Shown here piece by piece: positions 12,454 through 23,576 of a DNA stretch of 64,000 bases. Under the pieces are notes generated by a model. That model saw only the letters and a list, made by a program, of their open reading frames with translations, did not search any database and had not been told where the DNA came from. Made by a program: the position numbers and the translations under genes. Source of the DNA: Lepidodermella squamata (taxonomy: Eukaryota > Gastrotricha); NCBI GenBank assembly GCA_047495785.1, contig JBLDXI010000007.1, forward strand, positions 930,001 to 994,000. The letters run 5' to 3'. Each line of letters begins with the position of its first letter. Position 1 is the first letter of the stretch.

Positions 12454-12924
12454 TTTTCATCACTTTTGTCACTAGTTTCAAATCAGTAATGTCGAATAAT
12501 TTTCTATGCTATTTCGATGAATTTTACAGTTCTTCAGCGAATTGAATTACTTGTTTTTTTCCTATTTGTAATTCAAGTGCCTCCTTACTTTGGACATGTA
12601 CCAATGTGCTGAAATGGGACCCCGTAAACGAAAATCCAATATTAACGACTGTGATCTTTCGCCGGCAAAGTCATCATCCGTCACCGAGTCGGCTCCTTTC
12701 GATTTTATTTTCGAGTTGCCGCCGGACGTTAGAAGAACGCTATTTCTGTACCTTCGAAACAGAGATATCTTCCTGGTTTGCTCATTGGTTTGCAAAAAGT
12801 TATCGCTTTTCGTCATTCAGATGTGAAATCTATCAATTCTCTTCTCATTTTTTTAAGGTGGAATGAATTTCTTGATGGCGACGTTTTCTGGCAAACGCTA
12901 ATTTTGCGGGAATTCCCGGGTGAA
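12454..12924. repeat. Right arm of 471-bp near-perfect inverted repeat
   Basis: This is a reverse-complement copy of 11513-11983. Homology stops abruptly at 12924 inside what was exon 2 of the copied gene, and the next bases belong to a junction segment running into the truncated 3' end of gene 6. Confidence 0.95.
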
Positions 12925-12981
12925 TTTCAGTTGGCGCCGTATTTCAGTAGACGTATTCAAAAGCTTTCACGTGGGAGCTAA
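12614..12981 (+). pseudogene. Truncated plus-strand copy of F-box exon 1 and part of exon 2
   Basis: Within the right inverted arm, the gene 5 start (ATG 12614), exon 1 (12614-12798), its donor, intron and acceptor, and the first part of exon 2 (from 12858) are preserved. After the arm ends at 12924 the frame runs on into unrelated sequence and stops at 12979-12981. If expressed and spliced it would make a protein of about 102 residues with a complete F-box but no linker or ankyrin repeats. Such a protein could compete for Skp1, but expression is unknown. It is called a pseudogene because it is a 3'-truncated fragment. Confidence 0.7.
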
Positions 12982-12991
12982 ACAGTTGACT

Positions 12992-14647
12992 TTAGGCAAT
13001 ATGTTTAAGATAAGGAAGGTTAGGATTAAGACCAGCTTCGAGCAATATCGGTAGACTGCTTTTCGGCGCAAAATTCAGCACCGACTCGCCCCTTTTGTTC
13101 ACCAGGTTCAGATCGGGCTTACCAGCCAGGAGAGCTTTCAATGATTCTTCATGCCTAAGCCGGACGGCTTTCATCACCAGAGTGTTGCCATCATCATCAC
13201 GCTCATTAACATCGGCCCCAGCGGCAATCAGAGCCTCGACTGCCCCACTTCGACGGCCATAACCAGCGAACACGCTGAAAAGCGCCTCAGACAGGTAAGA
13301 CTTGCCTTCAGGAGTGCGACCATTCGGATCGACACCTTGCTCCAAAAAAATTCGAACCGTCTCACCAAGACCGTATAAAATCGCGAATAGGAAATGGCTA
13401 TGATCCAAGGCCATTCCATGACTGATCAACAGCTCTAGAATAGATCGACTGTTCCGACGCATCGCGTGAAACACTGGCCCATCACCAACGTAGTAGTCTT
13501 CGACGGAAGAATAAATGCCCGTGTAAAAATTACGCTTCTCGACAGGGCCGCCTCTCAGTAAACAAGGATCCCTCTGGAAAATGTCTGCAATGGCTTCCTC
13601 TTTCCGGATAATTATTTGCTGACAAAGGTCCAGGCGCTGGAATTTTCTCGAAAATAATACACCAATTAAGCTTTTCAAAATTTACCAGCTCATTGATTGA
13701 GAAAAGAGTGGGGAAAAGCAAGCGAATTTCAAGGCGATTGAAATCGCTGTATGCCGCAATGAAACGAACGCCAGCCGGATAGTCGTCAACTTTCAACATC
13801 AATGCTTCATTTCTCAATGGAAGGAACTCAAGAAAGGGAAACTAAATGATTTGATGTTAGCAATCGAAATTGCAAAATTATAGAGCTGACCTCAATTGTG
13901 TGAATACTTTCGAGATTGGAGTTCAAAAAGTGAATTGTCCGATCTTCTAGCTCCGCCGATCGTGCTCTGAATTCAAAAGGCATTCGCAATATGTCCAAAG
14001 CCTGGGTTCGAAAAATTCGTAACAAAATTTTGTAAAAATTAGTACTTCGGATTCGAACTTTGATTAATCCAATAGGTATTTTAACCAGCCAGAATCTCAT
14101 TGCCGAAACAACATGCTCGATATCTTGAAGAGGGTCAACGACCTCAGGAAACACGTCGGGAATGACCTTTAAAAAGTCGTCCAGCTCGGGGTTCCAACCA
14201 ACCTCTTTAAGCAATACATAGTAATTTCGGTGACATTTATCACGATAATCGACGCGAAAAATCTTCTTTCTTCTCAGTTGCTTCTTAAATTCGCTCACAG
14301 CACCTTCAACTCGCAGGAAAGATCGACTTTTTTCGCCAGGGAACTCTCGTGAAATAAGGCCTTCCAATAAATAATTGCTTTGCAGGAATTCATTCCACCT
14401 AAAGCATTGGTAGAAATTCAAGAGTCGTCGTGCCTAAAAACGGCAGGTTTTACTTTTTACAAACCAAACAGCTGTTGAGGAATATGTCTCGATTTCGCAA
14501 GTACATAAAAATCTCTCCACGAATTTCAACGGGCAGCAAAAATATGAAATCGAATGGCTCCTCTAGATTCGGCTTCTTCGAAGGCGTAGGATCACCGGAA
14601 TCAGCGCATTTTCTTTTCCGAATCAGCTTCCAAAACCAAGAAAACAT
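12992..14647 (-). CDS. F-box/ankyrin gene 6 (C-terminally truncated)
   Basis: Exon 1 (14647 to about 14455) starts MFSWFWKLIRKRK, not the usual MxPRKRK, and carries LPVEIRGEIFMYLRNRDIF. Exon 2 (about 14399-14060) starts WNEFLQSNYLLEGL. Exon 3 (about 14001-13892) has ALDILRMPFEF. Exon 4 (about 13842-13690) contains VDDYPAGVRFIAAY. The ankyrin exon (about 13637-12992) starts RLDLCQQIIIRKEE and ends NLPYLKHIA then stop, where paralogues continue for about 75 more residues (two ankyrin repeats). The break lies about 70 bp from the edge of the inverted duplication, so the same rearrangement probably removed the end. Its stop is only about 10 bp from the stop of the opposing truncated F-box copy. 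Confidence 0.8.
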
Positions 14648-14760
14648 TCTAGAATAAAATCGAAAAGCTTTATATTACAAATTTATCATTCAGAAAATCG
14701 TTAATATTGAAACTCAAAACAGCAACAAAAGTATAAATATAGGTTGAAAGAAACGGGTAG

Positions 14761-16608
14761 TCAATTACGAAAATGGTACGGAAATTCAAGCATTTCAATA
14801 ATGTTATCACATTGCCCAATTTTCTTGGCATGGTCCAAAGCAGTCAGGCCGTTCGAGTCAACAATATCGAGCCTGGCCCTGAATTTGATCAAAGTCTCGA
14901 CATATTTCAAATCTCGCCGCTTCACAGCTGCTATCAAAGCAGTGCATTTAGAGCCGTCAGTGTCAACGTAAGGTAAATTCGGATCCAAACCAGCTTTTAG
15001 TAAAATATGAAGCCACTTAGCCGGTACGAAATTAAAAACATTTTCGCCTTTTTTATTCCTCTGAGTCAAATCAGCCCCGGCTGCGATCAGCATTTTCAAC
15101 GGCTCGGCCAGGTGATATTTGGCCGCTTCCATTGCCAGGGTGTTTCCATCCTTATCTGCCTGATTAACATTCGCCCCAGCTGAAATTAGAGGCGTGATGG
15201 CTCCTCTATGGAACGAGTTTCCAATTTCTTGAGAAAAAAGAGCGAGATGCAAATAGGACCGGCCACTCGGGGTGACGCCATTCGGGTTAAAACCATGTTG
15301 CAAAAACACTCTGACCGTTTCCGCTAGGCCATTAGCAGCTGCGTAGTTGAGATGACTCGAGTCTAGAAGAGCCCCATTTTTTATCAATAAATCGAGGATA
15401 GGTTTAACATTTCGGCGAATTGCATGCGCCATGGGCCCGTCACCCCCGTAATACTCGGGATCGTGATAGCTCAAACTCATTTCTTTAACAGGACACTCCA
15501 GCAATAGAACAGGATCCTCCTTAAAAAGTGATTGAATTTCTTTCGTTTTTCGGGAACAAATCAGATGGCAGAGATCGAGGAGCTAAAAAATAGCTTCACA
15601 TCACTAATTTTCAACAGTAAAATTGAACTTATACCCGTTGATTTATTCTCAGCAGGCTGGGAAACACAAGGCGAATATCAAGCCAGCCAATATCGCAGTT
15701 TGAAGCGATAAATCGAACACCAGGCGGGTATTCATCAACTTTCTTTATTAGAAAATCGTTGATCCGAATGTCATAGCCAATAAAGGGTAACTGCGGAAAG
15801 AGTTGGATTTTAAATTATTAATCCTGGCAAAATATAAATACCTCGACAGTGTAAATAATTTCAAGATTGCTATTTAGCAGGTAAATAGCTCGATCATCGT
15901 CTAGAGCCCACCTAGCTCGAATTTCAATCGGCATTTTCAAATCGTCGAGAGCCTAAATTCAGAAGAAAGGATGAATTTTATATAAAAATCTGAGAAAGCA
16001 AACTCTTGAACAGCCGTTAGGTAATTTCAATAGCCAAGTTTTGACTTTTCCGTCACTTGCGGAGCCAGACAGCAAATAATTTAAATCGAACTTTACATAA
16101 TTATCTTTCGCCCTCTTAACTGCATCTGATTGCAAAAATTCCAACAGGCCAGATTTTCCAGGCTTTTCAGGTACATTGACCCTAAACCAATTTGAGCGCT
16201 GTTTTGCTCCAAGGAAAAAGTCGACGCGAAATATCTGTTTTTTCTTCAATATTTGCTTCAGCTCTTGAAGCGCTCCTTCGAGGCGCAGAAACGACCGACA
16301 TTGGTCAACAGGAAATTCTCGAAGGATTAAACCTTCCCAGAAACAATCGCTTTCAATGAGCTCCTTCCACCTAAATGGCAAAATACCACAGTTCCAAGAA
16401 TAAAAATTGAAAATGTAGTGACTGACTTTTTACAGACTAGGACACAGCGGAGAAATATGTCCCGATTTCTTAGGTGTAAGAAAATGGCACGGCGGATTTC
16501 CAGCGGTAGCAAAAATATAAAGTCAACTGAGTCCAAACTCGATTCAAGTAATTTCTTCGACTCCTGATCAATGATAGAATCAGCGTTTTTCCTCTTACGA
16601 GGCGACAT
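14761..16608 (-). CDS. F-box/ankyrin gene 7
   Basis: Start MSPRKRKNADS is at 16608. Exon 1 carries LPLEIRRAIFLHLRNRDIF; exon 2 (about 16373-16010) starts WKELIESDCFWEGL; exon 3 (about 15953-15845) and exon 4 (about 15790-15638) encode the linker (DEYPPGVRFIAS, LVFPSLLRINQ). The ankyrin exon (about 15583-14761) starts LLDLCHLICSRKTKE and ends in LDIVDSNGLTALDHA and a short FPYHFRN tail. It is very similar to gene 9, especially over the last 100 residues, which points to a recent duplication. It is complete, with no disabling change seen. Confidence 0.86.
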
Positions 16609-17334
16609 TTATTTAATAAATAAAAAATCTAAAGTTAAGTAGAAAATAATTATAAATCGCCCTATACTAAGTACTATAAGTTGCCAAAACGTAGCCCCTT
16701 TCCACCTTAAAAATACGTGTAAAGTAGCAATAGATAACAAACTTAAATGGAAAATTTGACTACATTTCCAAAAAATATCTTTGTTTGAAATTGAAAAAAT
16801 TCCGGTTGAACAGCAATGCTAAGCCTGACAATGCTCGATCGTCTCGCTTGCCCAAGAATACTGTCTAGATTCTAGACGCTGAAATGGGCGAGCGGCCTCT
16901 TCCCTCGCCATGCATATCAATGCGACTCTCACGAGGCATTCAACACCTCGGTTAAAGAGCGGCTTCGAAATCGACGAAACTAACCCTACACCACGAGATT
17001 TTGAGGCAGAACGGCGCGAAAGAATACGAAAAATCCTAATTCATTAGTGTATGGATGAAATCTACACTAATACGATTTGCTGAAGTTTGCGACGAACCAA
17101 GCCAAGAAGGTGAAAGCTTACGATACTCAATTTTTCAAATACGACGGTGTCGAGTACGACCTACCAATTACGAATGACTGATTCTTCCATGTGAAAACTG
17201 AATTTTCCAAAAGTGTGTTCCCTCGTGATCTCCTAACAAAGTCTGATGAGTGCCATCCACTGCTGAGCGACAAATCTGGGTGTCGTCTCGCCTCGCAATT
17301 TTCTATAATCCTGTATTTCTTCCCATTTCTTTTC
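16609..17334. other. Intergenic / probable 5' part of decayed element
   Basis: No intact gene was recognised. A short plus-strand open frame near 17083-17180 looks protein-like but has stops on both sides. It may belong to the decayed retroelement that follows on the same strand; this is only a guess. Confidence 0.35.
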
Positions 17335-17706
17335 CCGAATGACTTGCATCGTTATAATATTCTTCGATTCGCTGAAAAGGCCGAAAATAGCGGGCTGTAT
17401 GATTGGCGTCGACAACGAAACAATCAAGTTCTCGCAGGTGCTTTGGAGGTAGCTGCTTGTTTGTCAACTTCTCACTTCTTACCTCCAAGACCTGAATGAT
17501 GACCAACTATCAAATCTTACATTTTTGCCCCGCTTTTCTTGACTTTTGCTTTTAAAATCGAGATTTCTAGAAAAGCGGTGAGCCCTAAAAGACGAGAACG
17601 CTTTGTCAAATACTCTCCAACTAGCAGAACTTTCTGTCTGAACAAGGTCGCCCTGTCGATTTTCTGTGAGATCGAACTTTTTCGGTTGTGAAGGCTTCAT
17701 TTGAAG
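17335..17706 (+). repeat. Dispersed repeat, copy 1
   Basis: This is about 90 percent identical over roughly 350 bp to 21195-21602 in the same orientation. Shared features include the region around GCGTCGACAACGAAACAATC, the AGAAAAGCGGTGAGCCCTA segment and the CAAATACTCTCCAACTAGCA segment. Copy 1 lies upstream of reverse-transcriptase remnants and may be part of the same element. Confidence 0.85.
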
Positions 17707-18995
17707 CGGCGATTCGAGCGGCGGGCTCTAAAGATCCGTCGACAACAATTCAACAAACAGTACAGGCGGTACCAGACGACGTGGTCGACAATTACTGGGC
17801 ACAGGGCTTGCTTGGAGATCACGCTGCCGAACCGATGCTCAACGGTCTGGTTTTTCAAATCGGCATTCACTGAACTCTCAGAGCGGCCGCTTAACACTTC
17901 GCTCTCCGACGTCAAACCATTGCTTTTTCAGTTGCAAGTTCTTGAAAATGGCTCCAGGATAAGTTGGCCGTGACTATTTCCACCACAGATTTCAACTACG
18001 GGACTTCCTGAATGACGGTGATAAAGTCGATCAGAGCGAAGGATATCGGTTCCAAACGTTCAAGCGAAGCTTCAGGGGTGGGTTAAAACTACAATTTCTA
18101 ACGATTTCGCTCAACAATCGCGGCAAAACCAACACACAAAATGTCCTAAGATTAACATTCAAACCCAAGGTCACTGAAGTATACGCAGCGGTAGACGGCT
18201 CGCCGCGTTGCTTGTCTCCACTAACGTTTTCCGAGTGCCTCAGCAAAATGATGCTTTTTATCTCGAGTTCATCGAAAACAGGTTTCGAGCGCTACGGACA
18301 GCCGAAAAAATCCACAAAAATTCAAACGAAAAACCTAAGCGATCACGCAGAATTTTGAAATCAAAATCGATATCGATAGCAAGAAACTGCATGCTATGCT
18401 CACGTTGGCTACAAATAGCGCCGAGCAATCAAGCCAGGTTCAGCTTCCGGTGAAGATGTTCTGGCTTCCAGATCAATCACACAATATAAAGCTATTGCGA
18501 GGTCATATCTCGAAGGCTGAGATTATCGAATTCACTCCGAAAAAATTGAATATTCACTACGTTATATAAGCATGAAGGTCTAGGTTCCTCTACCAGTGGT
18601 CCACTGTCACGGCAGAAATGAGTCAAATTCCAATCTTTTTGAGGTCCCCAAAACTTCCCACGCGAAAAAGTGACACTAACAAGGGTCACCACTTTCGCCA
18701 CTATTTTACCTTCTTATCCCGCAGGCCTACTAGGCGCCAGCGCACCCAACACACTGACAGAAGCCTAAGCAGAATATCTGACCATCAGCGCGTCCGGTAA
18801 TAGTTTCGACTCAGCGGCAACAAATGTCCAAGTAGAAATTGATCGAATTAGTCAATGGGCGCGACTATGGCGGCAGAAATTTAATGCTGCTAAAAGTGAG
18901 GTGCTACCTTTCTCATGGACACCTGTGAAATCCGCCTCACTGATACCTCAGGTGAAGACACTACGCATCCCGGGCGTTCAATTTGACTACAGTGC

Positions 18996-19352
18996 CTTAA
19001 TTGGTCCATCCATATTCCATATCCAAGTAATCAACATTGAAAATTGCTTGTTTCAACAATTCCGCAACACTAAACAGCTGTTTGTTAACGAAACGGCCAA
19101 GATACAGCTGGTTGACTACGTCATTCCGGATGTCAAGGAAATCGAGAGTGTCACCGTGATCGCTTGATCACGGTGGCCACCTTCACCAGCATCACGGCGA
19201 TCAACTTCACGTTGAATCTGGAATCTGGCATTCATAATGGGCCACTTACTTCGAGTGGGTGTCGTCTGGGAGCAAACGTCGTATGGGAGTTCCCCGTCAC
19301 TGTCAAAGGCCGCCAGGTCGACAGTGTGTAATCTTAATTGGTCCATCCATAT
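18996..19352. repeat. 20-bp direct repeats bounding a 337-bp segment in the RT remnant
   Basis: CTTAATTGGTCCATCCATAT occurs at 18996-19015 and again at 19333-19352. The intervening segment interrupts the RT coding remnant between GVQFD and NWSIHID. It contains a 10-bp perfect stem with a 4-nt loop (19152-19175) and an open, protein-like frame on each side of that hairpin. It could be an insertion with a long target duplication or a local tandem duplication. Confidence 0.75.
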
Positions 19353-19588
19353 AGACAAGGCGATCCAGCGGTGCTCCGCCAAATTGTCTTTCTTCCGAAG
19401 CCTTGCTTGGACACCAGGAATCTCAACATATCTCAACAGCATATCTAGCTCTGATCCGTTCAGCTTTAGCCTACAGCAAAGTTGCCTTATGCAACGCTCG
19501 AAGAAGACTTGCGCATGCGTCCCAATTAGCGACTAATATAACGTACTGGCGAACCCACGAGCCCCATGTAAAATTGTAAATTATTGTA

Positions 19589-19594
19589 AATAAA
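19589..19594 (+). terminator. Polyadenylation signal of the retroelement remnant
   Basis: AATAAA lies 10 bp after the element's last stop codon, in an AT-rich tail, as expected for the 3' end of a non-LTR element. Confidence 0.5.
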
Positions 19595-19870
19595 GAAGAT
19601 TTTGTTTTTGTTATAAAACTATGTACTAATTGGTTCAAAGTTAGCGGCCTGCGTGCCCTTTTGAAACCACGAATTTATTTTGTACCAAATTTTTATACGA
19701 AAGTATATTTTTCGAAATAAACATAATAATTGTATTTAATAATAATAATATTTATACTACTTATTGTCAATAAATGATTTAATATAATTCGTGTTTACGT
19801 ATAATCAACATGAAAATCATAAAAAAAGTTGTATTTGATTGATAATTATGGATAGCAAAGAAATCAAGAT

Positions 19871-21196
19871 CTATGAGATGGCACGACTTTGATCATTATT
19901 CAGTTTTCCTAGGGCGACAACAAGAGATCCGTCGAAAACTTGTTCGGCAATGTAATCTAGGACAGAGAGGCCTTTCCAGTCTCGCAAATGTACTTTGGTA
20001 CCGTATTTCAGCAGAATCTGGATCGCCTTAAAATCCTGATGTTTCACGGCTTCAATCAAAGCAGTAGAATAGCGACCTTCCTCATTAAAATAACAAAGAT
20101 CAAGTCCAGTCTCGAACAACAAGGGCGGACGCTTTGCCGGTGAAAAATTCAGGACACTCTCGCCTCGCTTGTTAACCATGGCTAAATGGGGCTTACCGGC
20201 CAAGAGCAATTTCAACGGCTCAACATACTGATGCTGGATGGCTTTCATTGCTAGAGTATTACCATCTTCATCGCTCTCATTTACGTCAGCCCCAGCAGCA
20301 ATCAGAGGCTTGACGGCGCCCTTTCGACGACCAGCTCCAAGTGGGTTGAAAAGCGCGTAATGTAAGTAGGATTCTCCCTGCGGTGTGACCCCATTCGGAG
20401 CAATGCCTCCTCGGTCCAAATATAACTTAACAGTCTGATTGAGCCCATATGAAATACGTCAAGTCCAAAGCAACGCCATGGCTAATCAGAAGCTCCAAAA
20501 TTGATCGACGATTCCGGCGCATCGCGTGAAACATCGGCCCGTCACCCACGTCCATGGGAAGAGCACATTTTAGTCCAAGCAGTTTGCTTCTCAACGGGAG
20601 CTCCTTTCAGCAAATAAGGATCCAACTTGAAAATCGCAGAAATCCTGTCTTTTTTGCCGCGAATAATTTGCCTAAGCGCTGAAATTAGATCAAACTACTC
20701 ATTTATTGAAATGATCAAGGCTTCGAAATTACCAGCTTTTTAATTCGAAATAGACTTGGCAAAACTAATCAAATTTCGAGACAGCCAATCTCACTGGTTG
20801 CGGCGATAAAACGAACACCCGCAGGATAGTCCTCAATTTCAAGGATCAGTACTTCGTTTTTCGACGAGACAAAACCAAATAAAGGAAACTGAAATAATTG
20901 TTTTAGCAAATGAAGTGAGCGAATTTCATAACACAAACCTCAAAAGTATGAATAATTTGGAGCTCCGAATTCAAAAAATGAATAGCCCGATCGTCATGTA
21001 TGGCCGACCGAGCTCTGAATTCGAAAGGTATTCGCAGGTGATCCAAAGCCTAAATTAATAAAAAAGATTATTCAAAATTCCAGAATGTCTGAATATTAAT
21101 TATCGAACTTGAGTGACGCCGATAGGTATTTTAATCATCCAGAAATCGCCGGCCGTAATCACATTTTCGAAGTCTTCAGTAGGGTCAGCGTGGGTT
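19871..21196 (-). pseudogene. F-box/ankyrin pseudogene 8 (5' truncated, frameshifted)
   Basis: The ankyrin exon (about 20690-19871) is broken. The first part (RISAIFKLDPYLLKGAPVEK) runs to a stop near 20557; VGDGPMFHAMRRN restarts in another frame; a small deletion after LDLTYF near 20450 shifts to the frame of YGLNQTVKLYLDRGG, which then stays open to the end (LIAAGADVNESDEDGNTLAM). Exons 3-4 are recognisable (about 21055-20745). Exon 2 survives only as its last 30 or so codons (ending MIKIPIGVTQVR), and the dispersed repeat copy 2 begins where exon 2 breaks off near 21196. No F-box exon remains. It most resembles gene 6. Confidence 0.85.
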
Positions 21197-21730
21197 CCCC
21201 AATGATTTACATCGTTATATAATATTCTTCGATTCGCTGAAAATGCCGAAAATAGCGGGCTGTACGATTGGCGTCGACAACGAAACAATCAAGTTCTCGC
21301 AGGTGCTTTGGAGGTAGCCGCTTGTTTGTCAACTTCTCACTTCTCACCTCCAAGACATGAATGATGACCAGCTATCAAATAGTACATTTTTGTCCCGATA
21401 CATCGCTTTTCTTGATTTTTGCTTTTAAAATCGAGATTTTTAGAAAAGCGGTGAGCCCTACAAGACGAGAACGCTTTGTCAAATACTCTCCAACTAGCAG
21501 AACTTTCTGTCTGAACAAGGTCACCCTGTCGATTTTCTGTGAGAACAAACGCGAGAACAAACGCGAGAACAAACGAGAACAACGTGTAAAGGCTTCACTT
21601 GATGCATTTAAATTTAAATTCGAATTAAATATATCGTTAATTAAATCGTCGGGTTTAACACACAACATTGACGAAATTTTAAAACAACAACAAAGCTTGA
21701 ATAAAAAACTGGAGAAAAACAAGCGATAAG
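21195..21730 (+). mobile_element. Dispersed repeat copy 2 plus AT-rich tail, insertion that truncates pseudogene 8
   Basis: 21195-21602 matches the copy at 17335-17706. Beyond the shared part is a plus-strand frame that stays open to 21729, with a Lys/Glu/Gln-rich end (EILKQQQSLNKKLEKNKR), and includes three tandem copies of GAGAACAAACGC-like units (about 21541-21576). It abuts the pseudogene break on one side and the stop codon of gene 9 on the other. The type of element is unknown; no terminal repeats or target duplication were seen. Confidence 0.65.
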
Positions 21731-23576
21731 TCAATTACGAAAGCGGCCGGGGAATTCAAGTAGTTCAATAATGTCATCGCATTTTCCAATTTTCTTGGCG
21801 TGGTCCAAAGCAGTTAGGCCGGCCGAGTCGACAATATCGAGCCTGGCCCTGAATTTGATCATAGCCTCAACGTATTTTAAATCTCGCCGTTTCACAGCTG
21901 CTATCAAAGCAGTGCATTTAGAGCTGTCAGTGTCAACGTAAGGTAAATTCGGATCCAAACCAGCTTCCAGTAAAATATTCAGTCGCTTAGCAGGTACGAA
22001 ATTCAAAACAGTTTCGCCCTTGTTATTTCTCCGGGTCAAATCAGCGCCGGCTGAGATCAGCATTTTCAGAGGTTCGACCAGGTGATATTTTACCGCTTCC
22101 ATAGCCAGGGTATTTCCATCTATATCCGTCCTATTAGGACTCGCCCCGGCCGCTAGTAAAGCCGCAATCGATCCGCGGCTGAACCCGCTCCCAAATTTTT
22201 GCGAAAAAAGAGCGACATGTAAATAGGAGCGGCCATTAGGGGCCAATCCGTTTGGGCCGAATCCACGTTCCAAAAATATTTTGACCGTTTCCCCAAAACC
22301 CTCCGAAATCGCGTATATCAAGTATTGTGGGTCGAGAACAGCACCATTTTTCAGCAATATCTCAAGGATAGATTTGATATTTCGACGGATGGCGTGTCGG
22401 ATGGGTCCATCGCCCCAGTAATAGTTGCCACCCATCGCGAAACGTTCCGTCAAAATGTTGCCCTTTTCAACAGGCAATCCGCGCAAAAGTTCAGGGTCCG
22501 CTTTGAAAATCGATTGAATTTCTTTCGATTTTCGTAAACAAATAAGTTTACAAAGTTGAAGGCGCTATAAGATAACATCATTATAAGTTATCAAAACGAA
22601 TCAGACGAACCTACCAGTTGATTTATTTTCATCAAGCTAGGGAAAACAAGGCGGATATCTAGCCGGCGAATTTCGCTGTTAGAAGCGATAAATCTAACAC
22701 CAGTCGGGTATTCGTCAACTTGCTTCAACAAAAAGTCATGGTCATCAAGGTCATCGCCAAAAATCGGAAACTAAAAATAATCAAAATATATATGATAGAT
22801 TGTCGAATCTTTGCATCCCAACCTCAATTGTGTAAATAATTTCAAAACTACTGCTCAACAGGTAAATAGCTCGGTGCTCCTCTTTAGCTGCTTCGGCTCG
22901 AATCTCGATTGGCACTTTCAACAAGTCCAGAGCCTAGATTCAGTTTCATTGAAAAATTTTCCGATAATTACTAATAAATTATCATACTTTTAAACAGCCG
23001 ACAGGAAATTTTAATAGCCAAGCTTTGCGAAACATACCGGTCACCGAGCGATCGAAATCACGATCAAAACTCAATTCATTAGTCACAGAGGCCGGAATCG
23101 ATTGCAAAAATTCAACGAGGCCAGATTTCCCAGAGCGATCGGTAGCATTAACTTTCAGGCAATTTGAGTCCTTCCTTGCTTTGTCGAAGTATTCGACGCG
23201 AAATATCTGTTTTTTCTTCAGTTGTTCTTTCAACTCTTGAAGAGCCCCTTCAAGGTGTAGAAACGACCGACTTCGCTCATCAGGAAATTCTCGAAGGATT
23301 AGACCCTCCCAGAAACAATCGCTTTCTAGAAATTCTTTCCACCTTCAGAATAAAAATCAAATTGAAAATGATTGAAAATACAGCCAAAGCTTACTTTTTG
23401 GAAACTAGAATGCAGTGGAGGAAAATGTCTCGATTTCTCAGGTACAAGAAAATAGCTCGGCGGATTTCAACAGGCAGAGTGAATATAAAATCAACTGAGT
23501 CCAGGCTCGATTCACGTAGTTTCTTCGACTCATCATCAACAACTGGATCGGCGTTTTTCCTCTTACGAGGCGGCAT
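21731..23576 (-). CDS. F-box/ankyrin gene 9
   Basis: Start MPPRKRKNADP is at 23576 (ATG in the family-typical context; a frame extension upstream lacks support). Exon 1 carries LPVEIRRAIFLYLRNRDIF; exon 2 (about 23342-22990) starts WKEFLESDCFWEGL; exon 3 (about 22933-22822) and exon 4 (about 22770-22618) encode the linker with DEYPTGVRFIAS and LVFPSLMKINQL. The ankyrin exon (about 22566-21731) starts RLQLCKLICLRKSKE and ends FPGRFRN. It is the nearest relative of gene 7, with near-identical ankyrin C-termini. The stop codon lies directly at the border of a repeat insertion, so the original 3' UTR has probably been replaced. Confidence 0.86.

Larger units (their letters stand above)
18700..19600 (+). 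mobile_element. Decayed non-LTR retrotransposon (RT and C-terminal remnants)
   Basis: Broken plus-strand frames show the end of a LINE-type reverse transcriptase: ISQWARLWRQKFNAAKSEVL (18850s-18900s), LRIPGVQFD (about 18966-18990), LNWSIHIDKAIQRCSAKLSF (about 19333-19392), and a C-terminal stretch with NARRRLAHASQLATNITYW ending at a stop at 19577-19579. The segments are in different frames, there is a stop upstream near 18769, and a 337-bp insertion bounded by a 20-bp direct repeat splits the RT. An AATAAA lies at 19589-19594. The element cannot encode a functional protein. Upstream sequence to about 17 kb may belong to it. The clade was not determined. Confidence 0.72.

Noticed and set aside
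16801-17190. Possible additional protein-coding gene before the dispersed repeat
   Set aside because: Only a short open segment with a protein-like look, bounded by stops; not enough to separate it from decayed element sequence.
21375-21734. 119-codon minus-strand frame over the dispersed repeat
   Set aside because: Antisense of the repeat's own plus-strand frame; composition is low-complexity.
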